Shown here one piece after another: positions 1-8,950 of a stretch of DNA of 64,000 nt. A program made the position numbers and the translations under genes. Every line of letters starts with the position of its first letter. Positions within the stretch are counted from its first letter, which is position 1. Origin of the DNA: Rhynchopus euleeides (lineage: Eukaryota > Euglenozoa > Diplonemea > Diplonemida > Diplonemidae); contig OY723255.1 of the NCBI GenBank assembly GCA_963210315.1, forward strand, positions 2,356,001 to 2,420,000, read 5' to 3'. Below the pieces are notes generated by a model. It worked only from the letters and a program-made list of their open reading frames with translations. It had not been told where the DNA came from and did no database searches.

Positions 1-345
1 GGTGCCGTCTCCAGTGTCGGGCTTACGAAGGACGAGCAGCACCTGGTGTCGTGCTCCCATGACTGGCAACTCAAGGTGTGGTGCACAACCACCCTCAGCT
101 GCCTGCGTACTGTCCAACTGGGCAACGACTGCTACTCGCTTGCTATTTCACAGCCAGGTGATGTTGTTGCAGTGGTGACTCCTGACAGTCTCACCACCAC
201 ACTGTACCGCCTCAGCACAGGTGAGTGTCTGGGGGATGTAAATACAGAGAGCGTTGCTGCTGCACTCAGCCCCTGCGGGAGGTGGCTCTTCACTACCAAC
301 ACCAACTCTGTCTCTGTGTGTGCTGTGTCTTCCGTTTCACCCTGA
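1..345 (+). CDS. WD-1: C-terminal part of a Ubl-WD40 protein, cut by the window edge
   Basis: The frame is open from base 1 and ends at a TGA at 343-345. It encodes the last three blades of a WD40 propeller: a blade with EQHLVSC and LKVWC, one with LYRLSTGECLG, and a final one with SPCGRWLF. These match the C-termini of WD-3 to WD-6 almost residue for residue, and the protein ends in the family tail CAVSSVSP. The N-terminal ubiquitin-like domain and first blades must lie upstream of the window. The internal ATG at 46 is not a credible start because homology continues through it. The downstream spacer carries the 428-1576 insertion. Ligand and function are unknown. Confidence 0.85.
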   Translation, partial: GAVSSVGLTKDEQHLVSCSHDWQLKVWCTTTLSCLRTVQLGNDCYSLAISQPGDVVAVVTPDSLTTTLYRLSTGECLGDVNTESVAAALSPCGRWLFTTNTNSVSVCAVSSVSP

Positions 346-427
346 GCGGCTCTGAATCCTGACCCGTCCCGATTTGCGGACTTCCCTTTGTTGTACCACC
401 TTGCCCAGTGTTCCCAGTGTTTGTGTG

Positions 428-1576
428 GTTATAAAGTTTTAAGGCGGTGTCGCCCTGCACGGGCAGTAGCACCTCCCCTTCAGTATCGCACTCCCGAAGG
501 ATTCCCCAACACGACGTGACACCGGTTTCGACGCGTACTCTTCGTACCCCTCCCCCCGGCCGCGTCTCTTCAGCGAAGAACCGGGGATAATCGGACCAGG
601 GCTAGCTAAACCCTGGTGGTGTCACGGGTGGGGTTGGAGAGGGAGAAAAAGGAAGAAATGAAGTTGCGAAAGAGTCAAACACTGACACGTGAAATCAATA
701 AAAAGGGTGGTATATATCACCCCCTTGCTGCGACGTAGACACTAAATAGTCAGGCCGCTTCAAGAGTCTTGAGGGCTTGAAGGAAGAAGCAGGTTGCTGA
801 TGAGTCTCAGGAGCAGGCACCTTTTGTCCGCCCACATGACCTTCGCCCGAAGGCGAACCTCGTCCAGCTTGGCTCGATCGCCACAGAGAAGGGGATCATT
901 CTCCACTGTGGCGAACATCTTAAAAACCGAGGGTGCAGAGGTGGGGCAGCCCGCTGGTGCGACAGCAGACCGCCCCCGGATAGCTATAACTAGTGCATAG
1001 GAAGAATACGACGGCACACGCAACAGATGCCGAAGGCACAACGGCGGGTCACTTTTAACCACCAGAGGAGTGGCACTCCCGAGGGGTGGGGTAGGGGGGA
1101 AGTCACAACACTTTCGAAGGAAGTAAAGGGGCAAATGGGATGTTTTGTGCAAGGTAGAAAGGAAGTCACAACATGGGGCAGGGGGGTTTGCTCATCAGGC
1201 CTGGGGGAATAGAGGGTTTGTGTGTGGTTATAAAGTTTTAAGGCGGTGTCGCCCTGCACGGGCAGTAGCACCTCCCCTTCAGTATCGCACTCCCGAAGGA
1301 TTCCCCAACACGACGTGACACCGGTTTCGACGCGTACTCTTCGTACCCCTCCCCCCGGCCGCGTCTCTTCAGCGAAGAACCGGGGATAATCGGACCAGGG
1401 CTAGCTAAACCCTGGTGGTGTCACGGGTGGGGTTGGAGAGGGAGAAAAGGAAGAAATGAAGTTGCGAAAAAGTCAAACACTGACACGTGAAATCAATAAA
1501 AAAGCGGTATATATCGCCCCCTTGCTGCGACAAAGACACTAAATAGTCAGGCCGCTCCAAGAGTCTTGAGGGCTTG
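428..1576. mobile_element. Short non-autonomous element with about 350-bp terminal direct repeats and 16-bp target duplication
   Basis: Two nearly identical direct repeats (428-779 and 1227-1576) flank about 450 bp that hold no convincing gene. The unit is bounded by a perfect 16-bp duplication, TCCCAGTGTTTGTGTG, at 412-427 and 1577-1592. The WD-5 spacer at about 29424 carries the same stretch uninterrupted, which shows the empty site. LTR retrotransposons usually make 4-6 bp duplications. A 16-bp duplication equals that of the Penelope-like element at 30946-46016, so I read this as a non-autonomous Penelope-like copy with pseudo-LTRs. The two elements do not share repeat sequence, so the assignment rests on structure alone. 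Confidence 0.6.
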
Positions 1577-1592
1577 TCCCAGTGTTTGTGTG

Positions 1593-2056
1593 CTTGCCGC
1601 TTTGGTCCTGCTTGCATTGTTGCCTCCCCAGCACAGCACTCCCTGACCCTGCTCTGTTAGGAGGCAGCTGTGCAGTGCATCTGCAATGAGAAGAGAGTAA
1701 ACTGATGACGACGCAGTGCAACCTCTGCAGACTTGCCCCCCCACACCACCCCCCCCCCCCCTCCGCCCCCCTCCGCCCCCTTCCCGACCTCCCACCATCC
1801 TCAATGCGTGCCCGACGCTGGGGACTCCCAGCCCCTGCCCTGCCACCCTCAACGACAGCACACACAAACTATACGCTGTTGAAGCTTTACTACTCCAGCC
1901 CCGACAGCATGAGATTTGACATAGGGGGTCTTCGCTGGTCGACAAACTTCGACAAACTTCGTCAGTTTTCAGCCAATTCAACAGGAAATGCACCAAAATG
2001 CACTGACGATCACCCCGTAGCGAAGACCCCCATAGAAAGCTAATTCGACAGACCTG
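1593..2056. other. Spacer between WD-1 and WD-2 without a gene
   Basis: The spacer continues the family 3' flank (bases after 1576 match those after 29424) and includes a conserved block ending in CTCTGCAG at about 1730. It has long C-rich runs at 1738-1800. The only discrete insertion is the mini element at 1924-2031. Short frames across the C-rich run are low-complexity and not credible genes. Confidence 0.6.
1924..2031. mobile_element. 108-bp mini element with GGGGGTCTTCGCT inverted ends
   Basis: It begins GGGGGTCTTCGCT (1924-1936), ends with the exact reverse complement (2019-2031), and is flanked by ATA on both sides, a 3-bp target duplication. Its left 38 bp are the reverse complement of the right end of the large element ending at 15075. 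Its interior (around 1984-2004, AAATGCACCAAAATGCA) is the reverse complement of 14800-14822. It is therefore an internal deletion derivative (MITE-like) of that 9.5-kb family, mobilised separately. Confidence 0.75.
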
Positions 2057-3208
2057 ATGGAGGTGAACGTGACACACGCCCCCAGTGGGCGGGACTGCGT
2101 GGTCGGCGTTGCCGACACCGACACTGCGCTGGACCTGAAGGCACACGCGCTGCGGCAGCTGTACCCCTCCCTCACCGCCACAGACCGGGAGCTCGCATGC
2201 CTCGGCGTACGCATTAGCGGGTCTGAGGCTGAAGGGGACGAGCTTGACGACACGCAGCGCATCGCCGACACGCGGCTGGAGGGTGGGGACGGCGTGCACC
2301 TCGTGAGGCGATGGGCTGAGGTGAAGGCGCCTGCCGAATATGACACCCTCCCAAGGAAATCCTACGCCATCGCGCTGTCGCCCTGCGGCGGGCTGTGCGC
2401 CGTCGGCACCTCGATGGGCCACCTGGTGTTCAACACCGCCACCGCGTCGCGCGTGGCGTGCATCCCCGACAGCGGCAGGGGCGTCACGGCCCTCGCCTTC
2501 TCCGCCTGCGGTGAGTATCTCGCGGCGTACTCCTTCGTCGAATGCATCTCCGTGTGGCGCACATCATCGTGGGAGTCCGTGCATCGCCTCCACGGGCACA
2601 GCTATCGCGTTTGCAGCTTCGCCTGGACGCCGTGCGGCCTGCTCATCTCTGGGTCTTCAGACACGACGATGCGTGTCTGGGATGTGGCGGCGGGTGTCTG
2701 CACCGCCGTGCTACATGGGCACATGCGCTCTGTCAGCAGTGTCGTGGCATCGCGGAGGAGGATTTATAGCGGGTCGAACGACACCACCATCCGCGTGTGG
2801 GATGTTGCCACCCTGAAACACACCGGCACGCTGACGCAGCACACTGCCCTTGTGTACAGCCTCGCCCTGGCGGAGGAGGCGGGCAGGCTGGTGTCGTGCT
2901 CTTACGACATGGATGTGAGGGTGTGGTGCACGGCCAGCCTCAAGTGCCTCCGCACCCTGCAGGCATGCGGCAGGCCTTTCCAGGTGGCCGTGTCGCAGGA
3001 AGGGGATGCCTTGGTGGTGGCGACCCAGGGTGTTGCCCAGCTGTGGCAGCTCAGCACAGCGGAGCCTCGAGGGGGCGCTGCCCGCCCGGACAGCGCGACC
3101 ACAGCGATCACGTGTGTGCTGAGCCCCTGTGGGAGGTGGGTCTTCACGTCGTGGTTGGCCCGCGTCTGCGTGTCTGCCGTCAGTGCCTTGAGATGCGTGG
3201 AAAATTGA
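2057..3208 (+). CDS. WD-2: divergent Ubl-WD40 protein (383 aa)
   Basis: Residues 1 to about 90 resemble a ubiquitin-like beta-grasp domain: a first strand, an LKAHALRQLYP helix, then an IADTRLEGGDGVHLVRRW segment equivalent to the L-x-D-x-x-L-x-D-G-D region of ubiquitin folds. Residues 100-383 form seven WD40 blades with VW/VWD ends (for example IRVWD, MRVWD, VRVWC). Start: the ATG at 2057 aligns with the conserved MDVTV start of its paralogues. It differs from WD-3 to WD-6 throughout and is more GC-rich, so it is the most divergent copy. A cytosolic binding scaffold is the likely role; a link to ubiquitin signalling is inferred only from the Ubl domain. Confidence 0.85.
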   Translation: MEVNVTHAPSGRDCVVGVADTDTALDLKAHALRQLYPSLTATDRELACLGVRISGSEAEGDELDDTQRIADTRLEGGDGVHLVRRWAEVKAPAEYDTLPRKSYAIALSPCGGLCAVGTSMGHLVFNTATASRVACIPDSGRGVTALAFSACGEYLAAYSFVECISVWRTSSWESVHRLHGHSYRVCSFAWTPCGLLISGSSDTTMRVWDVAAGVCTAVLHGHMRSVSSVVASRRRIYSGSNDTTIRVWDVATLKHTGTLTQHTALVYSLALAEEAGRLVSCSYDMDVRVWCTASLKCLRTLQACGRPFQVAVSQEGDALVVATQGVAQLWQLSTAEPRGGAARPDSATTAITCVLSPCGRWVFTSWLARVCVSAVSALRCVEN

Positions 3209-3333
3209 ATGTGTCTCGTGTGCGGCGGGGGGGGATGGGGGGTGGGTCGGGGGGGAGAGCGTCCCTTTAGTGCCGCTTGTTTTTTTGCATGTGCTGCACA
3301 GGCAGCACATGCATGTGATATTCTACATGTGCT
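3199..3333 (+). promoter_or_regulatory. Conserved 3' flank with a perfect 10-bp hairpin (copy 1)
   Basis: Immediately after the WD-2 stop comes a G-rich block, then GCATGTGCTG (3287-3296), a 6-base loop and its exact reverse complement (3303-3312). The same block and hairpin follow WD-4 at 26692-26831 (stem 26782-26791 and 26798-26807), although WD-2 and WD-4 differ strongly in coding sequence. The position suggests a 3' UTR element or processing signal. It could also be a small duplicated repeat. Confidence 0.45.
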
Positions 3334-3439
3334 GTTCTTGTCCTCTCCATCGAGTGAGAATGCAGCCATTTCGCTCAGCAGTTTGCTGGGCCTCCCTCTC
3401 CGAAGCAGAATCGGAGAGGGTTGACGCAGTGCTCTCTCG

Positions 3440-3613
3440 CACGGCGGACTTCTGCATTGCGTGAGTAACGGTTTTAGCAGTCGGATTCGCAGGAGTACCT
3501 TGTTGAAGAATACTTCTGAAAAGCAGAAGTGTACTTATGATTTGCGTAAGTGGTACTCCTGCGAATCGGATCTCTCGAAAACAGTTACTCACGCGATGTA
3601 TAAGTTCACCGTG
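3440..3613. mobile_element. MITE-like inverted repeat inside a family spacer
   Basis: An imperfect inverted repeat about 65 bp per arm runs from CACGG (3440) to CCGTG (3613), with a perfect core GCGTGAGTAAC (3459-3469) / GTTACTCACGC (3584-3594). CTCTC occurs on both sides and may be the target duplication. It interrupts the conserved spacer block (GACGCAGTGCTCTCTC...CTGCAG) that is continuous in other spacers. It has no coding capacity. Confidence 0.6.
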
Positions 3614-4101
3614 TCTCTCTGCAGACTGCCCCACACCCCCTCCCCCTCCCACCCCCCGCCCCAATTGAGCTCGACACCCCCACACCGCACAACACGCGAA
3701 GCTGCACCACCTGCACACAGGCAACCCTCCCTGCCGGATGTGCTGAACTTCTGCACTCTGTTGCTCAACGAGTGTGCGTCCTGTGTCTTCTGTGCTTGCG
3801 AGCCTTCCCCAGCACGGCACTCTCTGACCCCTGCTCGGTGGGACGCAGCTTGCACTGCAGCATCTGAGATGAGAAGATGAGAATTATAAGAGGGCAAATG
3901 ATTCTGCTCCGCAGTCCCTCTTGGCTCTTTCTCACTTGGCATGGTCAGAGAAATGATCTGTTCTGTGCTCCCACACCCCCTCCCCCTCCCCATGACTTGA
4001 CCCGCACCCCCATCATGCCCGCACACAGCACACACCGCCACACTCTCCAGGAAGGCTTTGCTGTTGGTGTCAGCGTGCAAGGGGAGGGGGAAGTCACAAA
4101 C
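3614..4101. other. Spacer upstream of WD-3
   Basis: It holds two family spacer blocks, one ending in CTCTGCAG at about 3624 and one ending in GCTCCGCAG at about 3914, plus C-rich pyrimidine runs. These resemble polypyrimidine-AG acceptors. The frame of WD-3 is open upstream to 3877, but homology begins only at the ATG at 4102. No separate gene is seen. Confidence 0.5.
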
Positions 4102-5268
4102 ATGGATGTGACTGTTTGTCATGCCGAGACCGGGGACAGCTGTGTCGTCGGAGTTCCGGAAGGCGGGACCGTGGTCAGGCTGAAGGCGGATGCGCTGGAG
4201 GAGATGTTTCCGGGTTCTATCAACAACGCATCCCGTGAGGCTGCATGCGTGGCAGCACGCATCGAAGGGCGTGAGGAGGAGCTGGACGATGAAGAGCGCG
4301 TTGCCGACACGGGTCTGGAGGATGGGGGTGCTGTCAAGCTCGTCCCACGCTGGCCCGACGTCAAGGCCCCCGCAGTCTACTCATCTCTGAATGGCGGTGG
4401 GATTTTCAGCATCACACTGTCGAGGTGTGGGACGCTGTGTGCTGTGTGTTACGACGACGGAAACATCACTGTGTTTGACACCACCACCGCTGATGTGGTG
4501 CAAGGCTTCGCACATGGCAGCGCGCCTGTTTCTCGCACAGCGTTCTCAGTCTGCGGGACGTGGTTGGCAACGTGCTCTCTAAACGGCACCATCTGCGTGT
4601 GGTTGACAGCAACCTGGGAGCAGGTCTGCCTGCTGGACCACAACAACACTGAGGTGTTCAGTGCAGCGTGGACACACTGCGGACGTCTGGTATCCGGAGA
4701 CGTCACAGGCAAGCTGCGTGTGTGGGACTTGAACGGCACATCGAGCGCCACAGAGCTGGTGGGTCACAGCGGTACTGTTTACAGCATTGCTGTGTCAGGC
4801 ACGAGGATTTTCAGCGTATCGGACAACAACATCCGTGTGTGGGACATCAACACCCTCACACTCACACGCATCCTGCGTGGGCACACTAAGGGGGTGACCG
4901 GCATCGCCCTGACGAAGAATGAGCAGCACCTGGTGTCATGCTCTGGCGACAAGTCATTCAAGGTGTGGTGCACAACCTCCCTCAGATGCCTGCGTACTGT
5001 CCAACTGGACGCACCTGCCTCCACACTTGCTGTGTCACAGCCAGGTGAGGTTGCAGTGGTGACTCCGAACCCTCAGACGACCGCAGTGTACCGCCTCAGC
5101 ACAGGTGAGCGTCTGGGGGATGTGGAGTCACAGGGTGGTGTTGCACTCAGCCCCTGCGGGAGGTGGCTCTTCACAACGAGCAACAATTGTGTCTCTGGGG
5201 GTCTTCGCTCCGGGTCAATTTGGGTCAACTTGGGTCAATTTGGGTCACCCTGGGGTTTTTCACCTTAG
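4102..5268 (+). CDS. WD-3: Ubl-WD40 protein whose last codons are displaced by a 17.4-kb insertion
   Basis: The start at 4102 (acaaacATGGATG) matches WD-4, WD-5 and WD-6. Residues 1-95 are the Ubl-like domain (GVPEGGTVVRLKADALEEMF, then VADTGLEDGGAVKLVPRW). Seven blades follow up to SPCGRWLF. At codon 365 (5194-5196) the family tail stops and the frame runs 24 foreign codons into the element starting at 5197, to a stop at 5268. The missing tail, codons for VCDVSS and a stop, is found at 22633-22665 just after the element. The present product would keep the whole propeller with an altered C-terminus, so it may still be functional. Confidence 0.82.
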   Translation: MDVTVCHAETGDSCVVGVPEGGTVVRLKADALEEMFPGSINNASREAACVAARIEGREEELDDEERVADTGLEDGGAVKLVPRWPDVKAPAVYSSLNGGGIFSITLSRCGTLCAVCYDDGNITVFDTTTADVVQGFAHGSAPVSRTAFSVCGTWLATCSLNGTICVWLTATWEQVCLLDHNNTEVFSAAWTHCGRLVSGDVTGKLRVWDLNGTSSATELVGHSGTVYSIAVSGTRIFSVSDNNIRVWDINTLTLTRILRGHTKGVTGIALTKNEQHLVSCSGDKSFKVWCTTSLRCLRTVQLDAPASTLAVSQPGEVAVVTPNPQTTAVYRLSTGERLGDVESQGGVALSPCGRWLFTTSNNCVSGGLRSGSIWVNLGQFGSPWGFSP

Positions 5269-5520
5269 GAAAATGGGGGGCTTCGCTCCGGGTCAATCTG
5301 GGTCAGCTTGGGTCAGTGACCCGGAGCGAAGCCCCCCCCCTTAGGTGACCAAAAATAGGTGAAAATTTTTGCCTATTTTCCCTTGTGTCAAACTTGGAGT
5401 CTGACCCAAAAATCGGAATCTGTGACCCATGGTTTATATGGGCAAACCTGAAAATTTCCGACTTTTTCCTCAATTTTTCCCACTTCCTGGCCATACCTTT
5501 CCCGACCCAAAATCAAACAA
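5197..5520. repeat. 324-bp direct repeat, copy 1 (copy 2 at 20576-20899)
   Basis: By eye the two copies are identical over their whole length, which implies recent duplication. Each starts with the GGGGGTCTTCGCTCC end and contains repeated GGGTCAATTTGGGTCA-like words. Each also holds an internal palindrome, GCTTCGCTCCGGGTCA to TGACCCGGAGCGAAGC (about 5281-5333), that could form a long hairpin. The second copy is flanked on both sides by a 50-bp segment beginning TGCAGCGGAAAATGGCC (20511 and 20901), evidence of insertion or segmental duplication inside the giant element. Confidence 0.75.
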
Positions 5521-5875
5521 GTGGGGGGTGTCGATTATATCCAATTTTGTCAAAGGGGGTCTTCGCTAGCCGGTGCAAAAAAGTGCAGGCTGGTGCAGGG
5601 CAAAATGGGCCGAAAATGGGCCAAATCGGAGGCAAAAAAAAGGGCGGGGAGTTGGGTGGCCCCTAGCTGGGAGCACGCATTTGGACCCAAAAAATAATGT
5701 CGAGCGGTCCCTGTGCATTGTTCAGCCCTCACAGGACGAGAAGGCACGGCGGGGCCCGTGTCACGGGTAAACATTGAGATCAACCTGTCATCCTGGGCCA
5801 AGCCAAGATGGGAGCTGGCCGCCTGGGGCAATGCAGGAGCAACGGCTAGTGCTCGTGCTGGCACGAAGCGGAGCC

Positions 5876-7018
5876 AGGCAGTGCTGTCCCGAGAACGGGC
5901 CGAGCCAGACAGTGCTGTCCCAAGGGTGGGCCGAGCCAGACAGTGATGTCCCGAGAATGGGCCGAGCCAGGCAGTGCTGTCCCAAGGGTGGGCCGAGCCA
6001 GACAGTGCTGTCCCGAGAACGGGCCGAGCCAGACAGTGCTGTCCCGAGAATGGGCCGAGCCAGGCAGTGCTGTCCCAAGGGTGGGCCGAGCCAGACAGTG
6101 CTGTCCCGAGAATGGGCCGAGCCAGACAGTGCTGTCCCGAGAATGGGCCGAGCCAGACAGTGCTGTCCCGAGAACGGGCCGAGCCAGACAGTGCTGTCCC
6201 GAGGGTGGGCCGAGCTAGGCAGTGCTGTCCCGAGAATGGGCCGAGCCAGGCAGTGCTGTCCCAAGGGTGGGCCGAGCCAGACAGTGCTGTCCCGAGAATG
6301 GGCCGAGCCAGACAGTGCTGTCCCGAGAACGGGCCGAGCCAGACAGTGCTGTCCCGAGGGTGGGCCGAGCTAGGCAGTGCTGTCCCGAGAATGGGCCGAG
6401 CCAGGCAGTGCTGTCCCGAGAATGGGCCGAGCCAGACAGTGCTGTCCCGAGAACGGGCCGAGCCAGACAGTGCTGTCCCGAGGGTGGGCCGAGCTAGGCA
6501 GTGCTGTCCCGAGAATGGGCCGAGCCAGGCAGTGCTGTCCCAAGGGTGGGCCGAGCCAGACAGTGCTGTCCCGAGAATGGGCCGAGCCAGACAGTGCTGT
6601 CCCGAGAACGGGCCGAGCCAGACAGTGCTGTCCCGAGGGTGGGCCGAGCTAGGCAGTGCTGTCCCGAGAATGGGCCGAGCCAGGCAGTGCTGTCCCGAGA
6701 ATGGGCCGAGCCAGACAGTGCTGTCCCGAGAACGGGCCGAGCCAGACAGTGCTGTCCCGAGGGTGGGCCGAGCTAGGCAGTGCTGTCCCGAGAATGGGCC
6801 GAGCCAGGCAGTGCTGTCCCAAGGGTGGGCCGAGCCAGACAGTGCTGTCCCGAGAATGGGCCGAGCCAGACAGTGCTGTCCCGAGAACGGGCCGAGCCAG
6901 ATAGTGCTGTCCCGAGGGTGGGCCGAGCTAGGCAGTGCTGTCCCGAGAATGGGCCGAGCCACGCAGTCCTGTCCAGAGGGTGGGCCGAGCCAGGCAGTGA
7001 TGTCCCGAGGGTGGGCCG
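5876..7018. repeat. Array A: 31-bp tandem repeat, about 36 copies
   Basis: The unit starts GGGCCGAGCCAGACAGTGCT and continues GTCCCGAGAAT or GTCCCAAGGGT. Several variants recur in a higher-order pattern of five units (the same variant order reappears every 155 bp, for example around 6220, 6375 and 6500). Because 31 is not a multiple of three, each strand shows long overlapping open frames that code for the same peptide in rotated frames. I do not regard these as genes. Confidence 0.9.
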
Positions 7019-7748
7019 ACATCACATCCGGTCTCGGCCCGCTGTCTGGACCGCAGCAACAAGAAATCTGCGCTGCATGCACAGGAGCAGGGGGACTTGG
7101 CCCGTCCGCACTCCGACATTGCACCGCGCTGCCCCAGCGCTCCAGATCACAAGGCCCCCTGTGCCGCAGGAGGTGGAGACGTCGCACACCAGCAGGATGA
7201 CGTCGCAGACCAGTTCACCACCCCCAACAGTAGGTCACACTCCGCCTCGCCTGTAGGCCGTCTACTGTATGCAGGAGTCTGCGTGTGTTGATAAAGACAC
7301 ACACGCCCGGCACACCTGATTCTATGGGCAGCGCTCGTAACTCTCTCGGCGCCAAGTCGAAGCTGAGCAAGATTTGGTTGGACGGTGCAAATATAGCTAG
7401 CCTTGCGGGCTCGCTAAGACACTCTCCGAGCTAGCTACATGAACACAACATTGCACATCGCACGGTTTCGAAGGATGGGTACGCGATGCGGGTTTAGGTC
7501 TTGTGCTAATGTTACACACAGCAAGATCCCTGACGGAGGGGATCGATGGAGGCACTGAGGAGATCATGACTGGGAAGGGGTCCTGCATCGAACCCCCTCT
7601 GAGTGGAGCAAACACTCGGTACTCCGGGTGCCACGTTCTGCTCGGCTGGACATCACCCCGAGGTCGTGGCCACGGCCCCCGACCACTCACTGCGGGGAGC
7701 TTCCCGTCCAGACAGTGTCTGGACATCACTCCTGGGCTCGACCCACTG
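7018..7748. other. Unique island between arrays A and B
   Basis: About 730 bp without repeats. It includes GTGTGTGTTGATAAAGACACACAC (about 7275-7298, a near-palindrome) and a second imperfect hairpin around AGCTAGCC...GAGCTAGCT (7393-7435). No frame has a recognisable domain. Its position between two arrays parallels the cyclase-bearing island at 8736-8942, so it may also be captured sequence. Confidence 0.4.
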
Positions 7749-8735
7749 GGCCGAGCCGACGAGTCGTGTCCAGACACTGGGCCGAGCCCAGGAGCGCTGT
7801 CCAGACACTGGGCCGAGCCCAGGAGTGATGTCCAGACCCTGGGCCGAGCCAGGGAGTGGTGTCCAGACACTGGGCCGAGCCCAGGAGTGATGTCCAGACC
7901 CTGGGCCGAGCCAGGGAGTGGTGTCCAGACCCTGGGCCGAGCCCAGGAGTGCTGTCCAGACACTGGGCCGAGCCCAGGAGTGATGTCCAGACCCTGGGCC
8001 GAGCCAGGGAGTGGTGTCCAGACACTGGGCCGAGCCCAGGAGTGATGTCCAGACACTGGGCCGAGCCCAGGAGTGATGTCCAGACCCTGGGCCGAGCCAG
8101 GGAGTGGTGTCCAGACACTGGGCCGAGCCCAGGAGTGATGTCCAGACACTGGGCCGAGCCAGGGAGTGGTGTCCAGACACTGGGCCGAGCCCAGGAGTGA
8201 TGTCCAGACACTGGGCCGAGCCAGGGAGTGGTGTCCAGACACTGGGCCGAGCCCAGGAGTGATGTCCAGACCCTGGGCCGAGCCCAGGAGTGCTGTCCAC
8301 ACTGGGCCGAGCCAGGGCGTGATGTCCAGACCCTGGGCCGAGCCAGGGAGTGGTGTCCAGACCCTGGGCCGAGCCCAGGAGTGCTGTCCAGACACTGGGC
8401 CGAGCTCAGGAGTGCTGTCCAGTCCCTGGGCCGAGCCAGGGAGTGGTGTCCAGACACTGGGCCGAGCCAGGGAGTGATGTCCAGTCCCTGGGCCGAGCCC
8501 AGGAGTGCTGTCCACACTGGGCCGAGCCAGGGCGTGATGTCCAGACCCTGGGCCGAGCCAGGGAGTGGTGTCCAGACCCTGGGCCGAGCCCAGGAGTGCT
8601 GTCCAGACACTGGGCCGAGCTCAGGAGTGCTGTCCAGTCCCTGGGCCGAGCCAGGGAGTGGTGTCCAGACACTGGGCCGAGCCAGGGAGTGATGTCCAGT
8701 CCCTGGGCCGAGCCCAGGAGTGCTGTCCAGACACT
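7749..8735. repeat. Array B: 31-bp tandem repeat, about 32 copies
   Basis: The unit starts GGGCCGAGCCCAGGAGTGAT and continues GTCCAGACCCT. It shares the GGGCCGAGCC start and 31-bp length with array A, so both descend from one unit. A few copies are shortened (GTCCACACT at about 8296 and 8510). Two B-type units reappear at 14751-14795 just after array C, showing that C expanded inside a B-type array. Confidence 0.9.
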
Positions 8736-8942
8736 GACGATGTCCTGCCTCATACCCGCCATGCCCGCAATGCACTTCCGGATCACATGGTTGTGGATTT
8801 CTAGCGCCTTCCGCATTCCCTCGAAAGACTTCTCCAAGCAGAGGGTCGAGACCTGCACGTCTGTGACCACGAGTGTCGTGATCTTCGTCTCTGTGGAGTA
8901 GTCATCGAAGAGCAGCGCCTGCTGGCTGTCTTCGTTCAGCAT
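8736..8942 (-). pseudogene. Captured fragment of a class III nucleotide cyclase catalytic domain
   Basis: The minus strand reads an open peptide of about 69 residues from an ATG at 8942, lying between arrays B and C. It contains TTLVVTDVQVSTLCLEK followed by MRKALEIHNHVIRKCI. This matches the start of class III adenylyl/guanylyl cyclase domains (T-x-V-F-T-D-hydrophobic-x-x-S-T, then a helix with a H-x-x-x-x-R pattern), as in euglenozoan receptor cyclases. The metal-binding Asp (VTD) is present; the rest of the domain is absent, so it is a gene fragment. The frame continues into array B on the minus strand, which is not homologous. It was probably acquired when the array-bearing element formed. 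Confidence 0.55.
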
Positions 8943-8950
8943 CCTACGAC

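Noticed and set aside
797..804. CTGATGAG at 797-804 as a + strand hammerhead core
   Set aside because: No GAAA follows a plausible stem II and no pairing arms are visible.
2340..2816. Alternative frames over WD-2 and other WD genes
   Set aside because: GC-rich shadow frames of the conserved WD40 coding sequence.
5274..5340. Short inverted repeat with GGGGGGCTTCGCTCC ends as a separate inserted element
   Set aside because: It occurs identically in both copies of the 324-bp repeat and shows no clear duplication; treated as an internal palindrome.
5550..7187. Minus-strand 545-codon frame over array A, and similar minus-strand frames over arrays B and D
   Set aside because: Repeat artefacts: the peptide is a translation of the 31-bp unit and the flanks have no recognisable coding sequence.
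7270..7440. A possible tRNA-like or small RNA fold near the two hairpins in the island between arrays A and B
   Set aside because: No acceptor, anticodon and T-arm set could be assembled by eye.
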